Shown: positions 41,621 through 50,240 of the stretch, piece by piece
How the letters are laid out: every line of letters begins with the position of its first letter
Numbering within the stretch: the stretch's first letter is position 1
Origin: Clostridium sp. SY8519
GTDB taxonomy: Bacteria > Bacillota > Clostridia > Lachnospirales > Lachnospiraceae
Reading direction: 5' to 3'
Length of the DNA stretch: 64,000 bases
NCBI RefSeq assembly: GCF_000270305.1
Contig: NC_015737.1
Location: forward strand, 554,501-618,500
Notes under the pieces: generated by a model
The model's input: the letters and a program-made list of their open reading frames with translations, nothing else
What the model was told of the DNA's origin: nothing
Databases searched by the model: none
Translations under genes and position numbers: made by a program

Positions 41621-42895
41621 ATGACTCAGGAAATCATTGCCCTCGTGATTTTCATCGTTGTAATCACGCTGATCATCTCAGGCAAAGTCCATGAGACGAC
41701 CGCGGCTTTGGCCGGCGCTGCCGCGCTTCTGATTACACACATCTTTACCATCACAAAGGCAATCTCTTATGTGGACTTTGATACCATCTGTGTCCTTGTG
41801 GGCATGATGATGTTCGTATCTGTAGTCAAGCACTCCGGATTATTTGAATATGTAGCCATTAAATGCGCCAAAATGGCAAAAGGCGATCCCTGGAAAATCA
41901 TGGTTGCCTTCATGATTCTCACCGCAGTCTGCTCTGCGTTTCTGGACAACGTGACTACGGTCCTGCTGGTGGGACCCATGGCAATCATTATTGCCAAAAT
42001 CCTGAAAATCAACCCCATCCCCATGCTGCTGGGACAGATCTTTGCCTCCAACATCGGCGGTACCATGACCATGATCGGCGATCCGCCAAATATCATGATC
42101 GGCAGCGCTGCCCATTTAAGCTTCCTGGACTTCATTGAAAACACCGGCGTTGCCTGCGTTATCGGACTGATCGCAGTCATCTTCGCCATGAAGATCGCCT
42201 ATAAGAAAAAACTCAAGGCTGACGCCAAGGCGATTAAGAAAGTCATGGAGCTGGATGAAAACAAAGCCATCTCTGACAAACGCCTCTTAAAGATCAGCGT
42301 AGTAATGATCCTTCTGATTATCATTGCCTTTTTCTTCCATGACAAACTGGGCATCGAAAGCGGTACTGTAGCGCTGACCGCCGGTGTGGTGATGCTGCTC
42401 ATCGGCCGGCAGGATGTGGAAGAAACGATTCATGATGTGGAATGGCCGACCATCCTGTTTTTCATCGGACTCTTTGTCTGTGTCGGCGGTCTGGAGGCCA
42501 CCGGATTCATTTCACAGCTTGGCAGCCTGATCATGAAAGTATCCGGCGGTCATCTGGTAGCCACCATGCTGATTCTTCTGTGGGCTTCCGCGCTGATTTC
42601 CGCAATTCTGAACAATGTGCCGTTTATCGCCACACTGATTCCGCTGGTTCTCGCCCTCGGACATCAGGGAATGAACATTACCCCTCTGTGGTGGGCAATC
42701 TCCCTGGGCGCTTGTCTGGGCGGCAACGGTACCCAGATCGGAGCTTCCGCAAATGTGGTCTTAAGCGGTATCGCCGGCAAAAACGGCTATCCCATCTCCT
42801 TCTCGCGCTATACCAAAGTCGGAATGCCCGTCATGCTGATCACGATCCTCATTGCCACCGGATTCCTGCTTTTAAAATTCGGTCATTTAAGCTGA
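41621..42895 (+). CDS. SLC13/ArsB/NhaD superfamily ion transporter
   Basis: Membrane permease of 424 aa with about eleven hydrophobic segments. Family features: SGKVHETTAALAGAAALL at the N-terminus, the twin motifs AFLDNVTTVLLVGPMAI and SAILNNVPFIATLIPLV, and GQIFASNIGGTMTMIGDPPN with GACLGGNGTQIGASANVV. These fit the ion-transporter superfamily that includes NhaD-like Na+/H+ antiporters and ArsB/YbiR proteins; the ion is not settled by sequence. AAAGGA lies nine bases upstream. Divergent from the AraC regulator. Confidence 0.87.
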   Translation: MTQEIIALVIFIVVITLIISGKVHETTAALAGAAALLITHIFTITKAISYVDFDTICVLVGMMMFVSVVKHSGLFEYVAIKCAKMAKGDPWKIMVAFMILTAVCSAFLDNVTTVLLVGPMAIIIAKILKINPIPMLLGQIFASNIGGTMTMIGDPPNIMIGSAAHLSFLDFIENTGVACVIGLIAVIFAMKIAYKKKLKADAKAIKKVMELDENKAISDKRLLKISVVMILLIIIAFFFHDKLGIESGTVALTAGVVMLLIGRQDVEETIHDVEWPTILFFIGLFVCVGGLEATGFISQLGSLIMKVSGGHLVATMLILLWASALISAILNNVPFIATLIPLVLALGHQGMNITPLWWAISLGACLGGNGTQIGASANVVLSGIAGKNGYPISFSRYTKVGMPVMLITILIATGFLLLKFGHLS

Positions 42896-42953
42896 TTTCT
42901 GCCGGAAGGCAGAACCGCGGCGGCAGGCCCGGAGGGTCTGCTGCCGGTTCTCC

Positions 42954-42982
42954 TTGCGGATCCCGGCCAATTGTCCTATAGT
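42954..42982 (+). promoter_or_regulatory. Promoter of orf183
   Basis: TTGCGG (42954-42959), 17-bp spacer and TATAGT (42977-42982); an overlapping TATAAT lies at 42984. About 25 bases before the start of the next gene. Confidence 0.5.
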
Positions 42983-43008
42983 TTATAATAACAGGGAGGA
43001 ATACAACC

Positions 43009-43560
43009 ATGAAATATACGATAAACCCCATATCCGATGATCTTGTCAATACGGTGGTGCGTCAGCTGGGAGCCATTTCCGTCAAAACAAAAAGCGCCAA
43101 TGTAAATGTCGCCACCTTTCAGCTGTCCGAAAATATACGAATCAAATATAAATACGAAATGAAGGAAGATGAGCCATTCTATCTGCAGCGGATCTCTCCG
43201 TATCCCCTGCTGATCGGCACATGCGAAACCACCGACCAGCTTCTGGCGATGCTGCGCAAAGATCTGAAAATGTTTCAGCGCGCTTACAAAAGCAGCAATT
43301 TTCCTGAGTTTCTGGCCATTATGACCAAACTGACGGAAGCGCGCCGCCGGACAGAAGATCTGTTCCTTCACTACAATATCCCCGCGGAAAGCCTGACACA
43401 GATCGACCAGGATCTTCTGGCGATCTTCCATGGTCTGCGGGACGCCAAACGCAGCGCCGCCCCCATCGCCGAGCCTGTTTTTCCGGATGACGATTTTCTG
43501 ATGGAAGCCCCGGATCCTGCGGATACCGGTGATTCCGTCAGAGAAAGGGAATCAAACTGA
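43009..43560 (+). CDS. Uncharacterised 183-aa protein
   Basis: I do not recognise this protein. It is soluble-looking, begins MKYTINPISDDLVNTVVRQL, has a mixed beta/alpha first half (VNVATFQLSENIRIKYKYEM) and a helical second half (LAMLRKDLKMFQRAY, FLAIMTKLTEARRRTEDLF), and ends in an acidic, Pro-rich tail. GGGAGG lies nine bases before the ATG and a promoter can be proposed, so it is probably expressed. It is convergent with the livM end. No signal peptide, membrane segment or metal motif is seen. Confidence 0.7.
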   Translation: MKYTINPISDDLVNTVVRQLGAISVKTKSANVNVATFQLSENIRIKYKYEMKEDEPFYLQRISPYPLLIGTCETTDQLLAMLRKDLKMFQRAYKSSNFPEFLAIMTKLTEARRRTEDLFLHYNIPAESLTQIDQDLLAIFHGLRDAKRSAAPIAEPVFPDDDFLMEAPDPADTGDSVRERESN

Positions 43561-43566
43561 ATCTCG

Positions 43567-43657
43567 CTGCTGCATATCTGCAGAGAAGCTGCCTGATTTC
43601 TCTGCTGCCGCATATCTGCAGGAAAGCACCTGATTTTCCTGCTGCCGCATACCTGTA
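43567..43657. repeat. Tandem hairpin repeats (two units) before the livM terminator
   Basis: Units starting at 43567, 43602 and 43639 share CTGCTGCCGCATATCTGCAG or close variants at 35-37 base spacing. Units one and two each continue into a hairpin (43581-43604 and 43619-43641), and the third continues into the terminator stem. Stem bases differ between units but stay paired. Confidence 0.7.
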
Positions 43658-43692
43658 CAGAAAGCCCCCGGGAAAATCCCGGGGGCTTTCTG
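43658..43692. terminator. Bidirectional terminator, orf183 / livM
   Basis: CAGAAAGCCCCCGGGA pairs with TCCCGGGGGCTTTCTG around AAA. It has CTTTCTG at each end rather than a long T-run but is very stable. Confidence 0.8.
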
Positions 43693-43741
43693 CAAGGAAT
43701 TGTATGTCAATCACCTGATTGATATCTGTGATTGGAGGGCT

Positions 43742-44740
43742 TTATTTGGATGCCTCCCCCTTTGCCGGAGCGGAAGGCTCAAAGTCCGGGATACTTCGTC
43801 TGGGCGACAGAAGCAGGAACCCGGTGTGCTCGTAGATGAATCCCATGATTCCCTGAGGAGCTGCCATAATAACTACAATGGCAATGATACCAAGCACGAT
43901 ATTGGACATACCCGGATAGTTATACATGATCTGGGTGATGATAACATAGAGAATCGATCCGATGATGGGGCCCTCCATGTATCCCAGTCCGCCGATAATT
44001 ACCGCGAAGGTCATGGCAATGGTCCAGTTGATGGAAAATCCTGTGGACGGATTGATGTAAGCGGTCTTCATATACTGAGCGCCGCCGATCAGTCCCATCA
44101 TGGTGCAGGCGATGACGTAGCATTTCAGCTTGGTTTTGTACAGCTCTACACCCATAACCTCTGCCGCGGATGTGCTGTCACGCATAGCCATCAGCGCAAG
44201 TCCTGTCTTGGAACGAAGCAGGCCGTATACCACCAGGGTGGCCAGCACCGCCACCACCAGAGCCGTCAGATACAGCACGGTGGGGGACATCAGGAATACG
44301 GATCCGATGGACCAGTCCTGGGCATATCCCACAAACTTCCAGTTTGAGAAGAAGATCGTCAGCGCTTCCGCTACAATCCAGGTACCGATGGCAAAATACA
44401 CACCGCTCATTTTAAAGACTGCCGGTGACACCGCCAGGGCAAACAGTCCGCAGATCACCGCGCCGATAATGATGGACAGGTACACATTCATGGTATATTT
44501 CACGGACAGGATGGTCAGACTGTATCCGCCGATACCGATAAATGCCTGCATACCAAGGGACAGCATGCCGGCGTAACCGCCCAGCAGATTCCACATCTGA
44601 CTCATGGCCAGATACAGACAGATCAGTGTCAGTACATCAATCAGTTTTGCATTGCCCGTTACCGGCACTGCGACAAACAGCAGCAGCAGAACAATGACCA
44701 GTATAATCAGACTGGATTTCGAATGGCTTTTTGCTTTCAT
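43742..44740 (-). CDS. livM: Branched-chain amino-acid ABC permease LivM type
   Basis: Second permease subunit of a high-affinity branched-chain amino-acid importer. 332 aa, about eight to nine hydrophobic segments, with the family block WNLLGGYAGMLSLGMQAFIG, and the ATPase-contact region RDSTSAAEVMGVELYKTKL. The ATG at 44740 is seven bases after AAGGAGG; a GTG two codons earlier is too close to that site. It is the last gene of the five-gene liv operon, 12 bases after livH. Confidence 0.93.
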   Translation of the reverse strand: MKAKSHSKSSLIILVIVLLLLFVAVPVTGNAKLIDVLTLICLYLAMSQMWNLLGGYAGMLSLGMQAFIGIGGYSLTILSVKYTMNVYLSIIIGAVICGLFALAVSPAVFKMSGVYFAIGTWIVAEALTIFFSNWKFVGYAQDWSIGSVFLMSPTVLYLTALVVAVLATLVVYGLLRSKTGLALMAMRDSTSAAEVMGVELYKTKLKCYVIACTMMGLIGGAQYMKTAYINPSTGFSINWTIAMTFAVIIGGLGYMEGPIIGSILYVIITQIMYNYPGMSNIVLGIIAIVVIMAAPQGIMGFIYEHTGFLLLSPRRSIPDFEPSAPAKGEASK

Positions 44741-44752
44741 TTTCACCCCTCC

Positions 44753-45619
44753 TTATTTACGTACTGCAGAAGCTGCAAACAGACCGTTTGGACGGGTTGC
44801 GAGGATGACCAGAAGCACGATATAAGCCACCAGCATCTGAACGCCGGATCCGAAGATATGGCCGCCTACCAGCTGTGCCACACCAAGGATAATACCGCCA
44901 ACCAGCGTACCGAAGAGACTTCCCATACCGCCGATAACTACCACACCGAAGGCGATGATCAGGTACTGTGTACCGGAGGAGGGATAGAATGTAAAGGTAG
45001 AGCCTACCAGCGTGCCTGCGACTGCCGTGATGCCCATGCAGATTACCATAGCTACCGCGAATGCCAGTTTGGTGTTTACACCCATCAGCTCGGCTGCCAT
45101 CGTGTCATCTGATGTGGCACGGATCGCACGTCCGTAATTGGTATACTTCATAAACAGCGACAGACCGATGATGATTACACAGGCAATGATAAATGCCATC
45201 AGATAGCTGGCGGATACCGTCAGATACTCTGTGGTAATCACGTTCTTTGAAGTCAGCGCATTGTTGATGGACTGGTTGTCCGCTGAAAAAATCTTCAGCA
45301 TCAGGTTGGACAGGAAGATGGACAGGCCGAAGGTTACCAGCAGCGCCGGCGCCTCTCCTTTATCCATAACCTGGTTCACCAGGAACTGCTGAATCACGAA
45401 TCCCAGCACGCACATAACGATGACGGAAATAATGGTTGCCAGAACCAGCGGGAGGCCCGCTGCCCGCGTAATAACAAGTGTAATGTATGTACCCAGGATC
45501 ATCAGATCACCATGGGCCAGGTTGGTCAGCCCCATGATACCGAATACCAGAGACATGCCGACACCGATCATAGAATACAGACCTCCCAGGAGGATACCTG
45601 TAATGATAACTTGCAGCAT
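44753..45619 (-). CDS. livH: Branched-chain amino-acid ABC permease LivH type
   Basis: First permease subunit of the liv importer, 288 aa. Landmarks: ILLGGLYSMIGVGMSLVFG, LTNLAHGDLMILGTYI, the coupling helix RAIRATSDDTMAAELMGVNT, and GGMGSLFGTLVGGIILGVA. About eight membrane segments. AAGGAG lies nine bases upstream. It sits between livF and livM in the same operon. Confidence 0.94.
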   Translation of the reverse strand: MLQVIITGILLGGLYSMIGVGMSLVFGIMGLTNLAHGDLMILGTYITLVITRAAGLPLVLATIISVIVMCVLGFVIQQFLVNQVMDKGEAPALLVTFGLSIFLSNLMLKIFSADNQSINNALTSKNVITTEYLTVSASYLMAFIIACVIIIGLSLFMKYTNYGRAIRATSDDTMAAELMGVNTKLAFAVAMVICMGITAVAGTLVGSTFTFYPSSGTQYLIIAFGVVVIGGMGSLFGTLVGGIILGVAQLVGGHIFGSGVQMLVAYIVLLVILATRPNGLFAASAVRK

Positions 45620-45683
45620 ACGAATCTACTCCTTTTCTTTTTAATTTTCATAACTGTCTGCGCGAAACATTCCGCTGCAGCCG

Positions 45684-46406
45684 TCAGGACGCGAAATCAT
45701 TCATACCAAAGTATGCGTCATTTACATCATCTACATTCAGTTCCGATGTCTTGCCCTGCATCACCACACGGCCTTCCAGGATCACATACGCGTAATCCGC
45801 CACGGAAAGGGAGCGGTTTACGTTCTGCTCCACCACCAGCATGGTCAGGCCGGTTGCCGCGATCTCCTGCAGTCTGTCATAAATATCATTGATGACTACC
45901 GGTGCAAGTCCCAGGGAAATCTCATCCAGCAGCAGGATCTTCGGCTGGGTCATAATTCCCCTTCCGATGGCCAGCATCTGTCTCTGTCCGCCGGACAGGT
46001 AGGTCGCTGTCTGATTTTTCTTTTCTTTCAGAACCGGAAACAGGGTATAGACCTGCTCCAGCCGGCTGCTGCGTTCAGAGCCTTTGGCCAGATACGCGCC
46101 CATCAGCAGGTTGTCCTGTACCGTCATTTTCTCAAAGCAGTGGCTTCCTTCCGGGGACATGGACAGCCCCAGGCGGGCGATCTGATTGGTTTTTTTATGG
46201 GAAATGTCTGTTCCGTCGAAAACAATGGTTCCGTTTTTCGGGTGATTGATTCCGCAGATGGTATTCATGATTGTGGATTTGCCTGCGCCGTTTGCCCCGA
46301 TCAGGGATACGATCTGGCCGGGTTCCACATGAATGCTTACATCTTTGATCGCATGGAAGTCACCATAGAACACGTCGATATTATTTACTTCCAACAGCTT
46401 ACTCAT
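45684..46406 (-). CDS. livF: Branched-chain amino-acid ABC ATPase LivF
   Basis: One of two ATPases driving the liv importer, 240 aa. Walker A GANGAGKST, signature YLSGGQRQMLAIGR, Walker B ILLLDEISLGLAP and the His-switch region replaced in this family by MLVVEQNV. The usual LivF end (ELNVDDVNDAYFGM) is present. The ATG at 46406 overlaps the livG stop by eight bases with GGAG six bases upstream, so the two ATPases are translationally coupled. Confidence 0.94.
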   Translation of the reverse strand: MSKLLEVNNIDVFYGDFHAIKDVSIHVEPGQIVSLIGANGAGKSTIMNTICGINHPKNGTIVFDGTDISHKKTNQIARLGLSMSPEGSHCFEKMTVQDNLLMGAYLAKGSERSSRLEQVYTLFPVLKEKKNQTATYLSGGQRQMLAIGRGIMTQPKILLLDEISLGLAPVVINDIYDRLQEIAATGLTMLVVEQNVNRSLSVADYAYVILEGRVVMQGKTSELNVDDVNDAYFGMNDFAS

Positions 46407-47130
46407 CGTCGTCTCCACCTCCCATGTATACGCGTTTTACTTCCGGAGAATTCATGACATCCAGCGGTTTGCCGGTGATGACATCCACGCCGTCTGCCAG
46501 CAGCATCACCCGGTCGGTTCCTTCCAGCATCGTGCGGATGATATGCTCGATCCAGATCACGCTTACGCCCCGCTGTTTGATCTCCTTTACCAGATTGATG
46601 ATCAGTCCTACTTCCGATTCTGTCAGGCCGCCGCCTACTTCATCCAGAAGCAGCACTTTTGGTTCTGTCGCAAGGGCCCGGCCGATTTCCAGACGTTTCC
46701 GGTCCAGCAGGGCCAGTTTGCCTGCGAACAAATCCAGTTTGTCATCTAACTTTATGATTTTCGATACTTCGATTGCTTTCTGTTTTGCCTGTGATTCTGA
46801 CATTCCCGCGCCGAATACGCCGCCGACCATGATATTCTCAAATACGGTCATCTGTTCAAAGGGTCTCGGAACCTGGAATGTACGTCCGATGCCATCCCGG
46901 CACCGCTGCGTCACACCCTCATCACCGATGGGTTTGCCGTTAAAGACCACCTGTCCTTTGGTGGGTTTCAGCAGTCCGGTGAGGATGTTCAGCAGTACTG
47001 TTTTGCCTGCACCATTCGGGCCGATTACACCAAGCACCTCATTCTCACCCAGCTCGAAGTTGATATCCTTCAGTACGTGGTTGCTTCCGAATGAGATTCC
47101 CAGCCCGCTGGCTGATAAGATTGCACTCAA
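46399..47130 (-). CDS. livG: Branched-chain amino-acid ABC ATPase LivG, variant signature
   Basis: Second ATPase of the importer, 243 aa. Walker A is GPNGAGKT and Walker B KVLLLDEVGGGLTESE. The ABC signature, usually LSYGQQRRLEIAR in LivG, reads LALLDRKRLEIGRAL: the Gly-Gln part is missing. I recall a LivG subgroup with LPLLDRKRLELARAL, so this is likely a natural variant rather than a defect. The start codon is TTG with GGGAGG upstream. It is separated from livK by an intercistronic hairpin. Confidence 0.9.
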   Translation of the reverse strand: MSAILSASGLGISFGSNHVLKDINFELGENEVLGVIGPNGAGKTVLLNILTGLLKPTKGQVVFNGKPIGDEGVTQRCRDGIGRTFQVPRPFEQMTVFENIMVGGVFGAGMSESQAKQKAIEVSKIIKLDDKLDLFAGKLALLDRKRLEIGRALATEPKVLLLDEVGGGLTESEVGLIINLVKEIKQRGVSVIWIEHIIRTMLEGTDRVMLLADGVDVITGKPLDVMNSPEVKRVYMGGGDDDE

Positions 47131-47153
47131 TATGATACCTCCCTGAAAAGCGT

Positions 47154-47213
47154 AAAAAAGGCCGCTGCCGCCCCGGTGCCCGGTACTTCAGACACCGAGG
47201 GGGTCACAGCGGC
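47154..47213 (-). terminator. Intercistronic terminator between livK and livG
   Basis: On the minus strand GCCGCTG pairs with CAGCGGC, with inner CCCC/GGGG pairing, then CCTTTTTTACG. It lies about 90 bases after livK and 25 before livG, so it should trim most transcripts to livK alone and keep binding protein in excess over the membrane complex. Confidence 0.75.
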
Positions 47214-47300
47214 ATTTCTTGTATCTCTCTTTGTGTCAACGCCATTGGCAGTCTGCCTTGCGGAACCATTCTGCCGATGGTATCACTGCCGCTTTCTGTA

Positions 47301-48569
47301 TTATTTCAGAAGCTGGATATCAGCAGTTGTCTTTGCATCCGGGATCTGGCTGTTGGCGATAATGTTCTGTGTCCATTTACCGTCTTTGTAGATCCACTGT
47401 CCTGTGGTCAGAGCCTGTACGGAATAGTGCTTGTCATTGTATTTGATCTTGCCGATTACGGTATCCAGATCAAGATCAGCGGCTGCGGCTGCCAGTTTGT
47501 CTTTATCCATGGAACCGGCTTTGTTGATGACAGCGGCAAGGATCTCAATATTGGCGTAGTCATAACCTGCGGTCGGCACTGCATAGGAATCACCGGTTAC
47601 TTCGATGTATTTCTTGCCCAGATCCTTGCAGTTCATGCCGTCCAGAGAAGATTTGTAAGGATAATCATCTCTCCACCATACTTCGGAGCACAGGCCGCTT
47701 GCCAATCCGTTTGCTCCGATGGAGTCCACATCGGCCTTGAACAGGGTAGCCTTTGCTACGGTAATTACTTTCGGCATATAGCCGGAAGATTTCAGCTGTT
47801 TAAAGAATGTACCGTAGTCAGAGGTAAGCATAACGCCGGCAACTACTTCACATTTCTGGCTCTTGATGTTGCTGATGATGGAAGAGTAATCCGTTGCGCC
47901 GGAAGTATAAGCGCCCGGGTCATAAGCGGTGTAGCCATTGGATTTAGCGAAATCCGAGAACGCGTTGATCATGGTCTGACCTTCTGTATCGGTTGCGTGC
48001 ATAACGGCTACCTTCTTATTGGTATCGCCAAGATCCCAGGCATCCTTGAATGCGGACAGCTCGTTCTTGGTATTGAATCCTGCGTGGAACGCATATTTGT
48101 AATCTGAGGTTGCCCATGCTTCATCCGGTGTATCTACGGACAGACATACCACGCCGGCACGTTCGCAGGCTGCCGCAACAGGTACGGTGGTATCTGCCGT
48201 CTTGGATGTGATCATGATATCCACTTTCTTGGCATTGATCAGGTTGTTTGCTGCCTCAGAAGCCTTTGTCGCACTGGATTCTGAATCCGCAGCCACCAGC
48301 TGTAATTTCACATCTTTGCCGTCTACCTTAATGCCCTTCTTGTTGGCTACGTCAATGGCGTATTTGGTCCAGTCTTCCGAATGGGCACCGAAGGCTGCCA
48401 GGGCGCCTGTCTTCGGATATACGAAACCTACGGTAATCGTGTCGCCGGAAGATCCGCCTTCCTTCGCTGCAGATCCGCCGCCTTTGCTTCCGCTGCCGCA
48501 GGCCGCCAACCCTACTACCATGACACCTGCCAGAGACAGTGCCGCCAACTGTGAGATTCTCTTTTTCAT
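47301..48569 (-). CDS. Branched-chain amino-acid ABC substrate-binding lipoprotein
   Basis: Captures substrate outside the cell for the LivGFHM complex. 422 aa, type I periplasmic-binding fold. Lipoprotein signal MKKRISQLAALSLAGVMVVG with lipobox LAAC, then a Gly/Ser/Lys linker. The mature domain starts ITVGFVYPKTGALAAFGAHS; AADSESSATKASEAANNLI, VPVAAACERAGVVCLSVDTP and AGYDYANIEILAAVINKAG are typical. The start at 48569 fits the signal and follows GGAGGG. Homologues of this length and style bind amino acids, but also other small carboxylates or amides. Confidence 0.92.
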   Translation of the reverse strand: MKKRISQLAALSLAGVMVVGLAACGSGSKGGGSAAKEGGSSGDTITVGFVYPKTGALAAFGAHSEDWTKYAIDVANKKGIKVDGKDVKLQLVAADSESSATKASEAANNLINAKKVDIMITSKTADTTVPVAAACERAGVVCLSVDTPDEAWATSDYKYAFHAGFNTKNELSAFKDAWDLGDTNKKVAVMHATDTEGQTMINAFSDFAKSNGYTAYDPGAYTSGATDYSSIISNIKSQKCEVVAGVMLTSDYGTFFKQLKSSGYMPKVITVAKATLFKADVDSIGANGLASGLCSEVWWRDDYPYKSSLDGMNCKDLGKKYIEVTGDSYAVPTAGYDYANIEILAAVINKAGSMDKDKLAAAAADLDLDTVIGKIKYNDKHYSVQALTTGQWIYKDGKWTQNIIANSQIPDAKTTADIQLLK

Positions 48570-48686
48570 GTTGCTTCCCTCCATTTGTTTTTTATTTGCT
48601 GCAGGCAAATGTATCAAAGATTTCCCGGGAATTTCCAGGCGTCCGTATACATTTTGCACAACAGCCACGCTCCTTTGAACAATTGT

Positions 48687-48715
48687 ATTGTACCATTCGC
48701 ATATTCTGTACGCAA
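48687..48715 (-). promoter_or_regulatory. Promoter of the liv operon
   Basis: Minus-strand TTGCGT (48710-48715), 17-bp spacer and TACAAT (48687-48692), about 115 bases before livK. Confidence 0.72.
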
Positions 48716-48757
48716 ATAAAAACGAAGGTTTTACCGTTCTGCTGTAAAACCTTCGTA
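48716..48757 (-). terminator. Terminator of the orf239 operon
   Basis: ACGAAGGTTTTAC and GTAAAACCTTCGT form a perfect 13-bp stem around nine bases; the minus strand continues TTTTTATTT. It insulates the liv promoter directly downstream. Confidence 0.85.
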
Positions 48758-48823
48758 TGATTACCCCATAGTTTTGTATTTTTCATATAGTTACTTGAAA
48801 GTAACCTGTTTATAAAATCTTTC

Positions 48824-49543
48824 TTAACTTTTTGAAATCTCTTCCGTTCTTTCCTGTCGATTTTCCTCGCAGAGATCCATTGTGCGCGCAATTAACGCCA
48901 CCGTACTGGCCACCGGATAGCCGAACAGCAGCCCCACCGTGGCAAATTCCTCACTGCCGGTGCAGAAATGGATGGGAATCGGACATTCTTCCCTGCCGAA
49001 CCAGTTCAGTTCCCTGGAAAAATATTCTTCCATCTGTCCCCGGTCCAGCGCAATCCCGCAGTCGCTGTAGATCTGCAGCAGGCGGTCCAGGTCGAAATAA
49101 TCCCTCAGGGTGCCGGTCCGGCTTAAATACAGCAGATAGCGGTATTCCTGCGGATGATAGGGATAGCAGTAATACCGGTCCGGCTTCTGCTCCACTTCTG
49201 CAAGAATACTCATATATTCCTGGGCAGATGCCGGGTAAATCGTGGCCGCCACCTTGCGTCCCTTCTGCACTGCGCGGTTCATATACGGAACCACCGGAAC
49301 CGGTCCGTAATTGTTGCTGCAGCAGATCAGATTATACCAGCTTAAATACGGGCTTTCGTAATCCTCTGCCCGCAGGGGATAAAAGATCTTTCTGCAGGTG
49401 ATCTCTTCCGGTCCCTGGGAAGGGAACCTGTACTTCAGGGACACCGTGACGCGTTCTTCCTGCTGCTGCCGGTACAGGGCGAAAATCACCGGTTCCCCCA
49501 CATCGTATTCCTGCGCAAACAGCTGTGTTTCCTTCTGGGTCAT
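48824..49543 (-). CDS. Uncharacterised 239-aa protein downstream of a GntR regulator
   Basis: I do not recognise a family with confidence. The protein is soluble, rich in aromatic residues (RYYCYPYHPQEYRYLLYL), and contains ESPYLSWYNLICCSNNYG, and near its end FCTGSEEFATVGLLFGYPVA. The GLLFGYP piece recalls the GxFLGYP element of DUF3793 proteins, which often neighbour flavodoxins, but the rest does not obviously match. Its start lies four bases after the GntR stop; the nearest Shine-Dalgarno-like AGGAAGG is 15 bases upstream, so coupling to the GntR gene is likely. Four or more Cys residues could bind metal. Confidence 0.7.
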   Translation of the reverse strand: MTQKETQLFAQEYDVGEPVIFALYRQQQEERVTVSLKYRFPSQGPEEITCRKIFYPLRAEDYESPYLSWYNLICCSNNYGPVPVVPYMNRAVQKGRKVAATIYPASAQEYMSILAEVEQKPDRYYCYPYHPQEYRYLLYLSRTGTLRDYFDLDRLLQIYSDCGIALDRGQMEEYFSRELNWFGREECPIPIHFCTGSEEFATVGLLFGYPVASTVALIARTMDLCEENRQERTEEISKS

Positions 49544-49546
49544 GGG

Positions 49547-50194
49547 TTATATGTTGTACCTTCCTGTAATCAGCTTCTCAATATAATACTGTTTGATGTA
49601 TGCTTCATGGGCGCGGACCGCGGCAATGGCCCCCTCCATATCCCTGGCTTTCAGAGCCGCAAAGATCTGCTCGTGCTGGTCATTGGTCTTTTTTCCATGC
49701 TCCACATCGTGAAAGGAAGTGATGTCAAACCTTCGTTTCTGATTGACCAGTGTTTCAAATATGGAATTCAGCCGCCGGTTGTGCACATTGTGAATGATAC
49801 AGTCATGAAAGCGGATATCCCACTGCATCCGCACATCCAGCCTGTCTTCTGAAGTGTTTTTCCGCGTTTCCTCAAGGATTCTGCTCATTTCCTCGTCAAT
49901 CGCTTCGTCATAATTCTTCAGGGACATCTGGATCGCGTAAATCTGCAGCACTTCCAGCAGATCATAGACTTCCAGTATATCTTCCAGCGTATAGACCGGC
50001 ACCATGATGCCCTTGCCCGGTTCCCCGGTCAGAAGTCCGTCCTTTACCAGAAGCCGCAGCGCATAGCGCACCGGCGACCGGCTTACCTGATATCTTTCTG
50101 TCAGTTTTCTCTCTACCAGAACAGTGCCTGCCGGAAATTCATTATTCAGAATGTCCTGCTTGATCTGCTCATAGATCATATCTTCTTTTGTCAT
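49547..50194 (-). CDS. GntR-family transcriptional regulator, FCD type
   Basis: Regulator of 215 aa. The N-terminal winged helix shows IYEQIKQDILNNEFPAGTVL, RKLTERYQVSRSPVRYALRL and GLLTGEPGKGIMV. The C-terminal all-helical FCD effector domain has WDIRFHDCIIHNVHNRRL and the metal-type His in DQHEQIFAALKARD. Such proteins sense small carboxylates. The start at 50194 has AAAGAGA upstream. It lies between the FMN reductase gene and orf239 and probably controls this small operon. Confidence 0.88.
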   Translation of the reverse strand: MTKEDMIYEQIKQDILNNEFPAGTVLVERKLTERYQVSRSPVRYALRLLVKDGLLTGEPGKGIMVPVYTLEDILEVYDLLEVLQIYAIQMSLKNYDEAIDEEMSRILEETRKNTSEDRLDVRMQWDIRFHDCIIHNVHNRRLNSIFETLVNQKRRFDITSFHDVEHGKKTNDQHEQIFAALKARDMEGAIAAVRAHEAYIKQYYIEKLITGRYNI

Positions 50195-50240
50195 TATACG
50201 ATCTCTTTCCCATGTGTTTTTGTGTATCCGCAGGCTGCCG

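Noticed and set aside
43561..43692. CRISPR array at the tandem repeats before livM
   Set aside because: Units are directly abutting, 35-37 bases, imperfect and hairpin-forming, with no spacers and no cas genes.
46399..47130. livG as a broken pseudogene because of its missing signature
   Set aside because: Frame, length, Walker A and Walker B are intact and the variant motif is one I recall from functional LivG relatives.
48187..48678. Plus-strand frame of 163 codons across the liv binding-protein start
   Set aside because: Antisense to the signal peptide and N-terminal domain of a clear lipoprotein and to its promoter.
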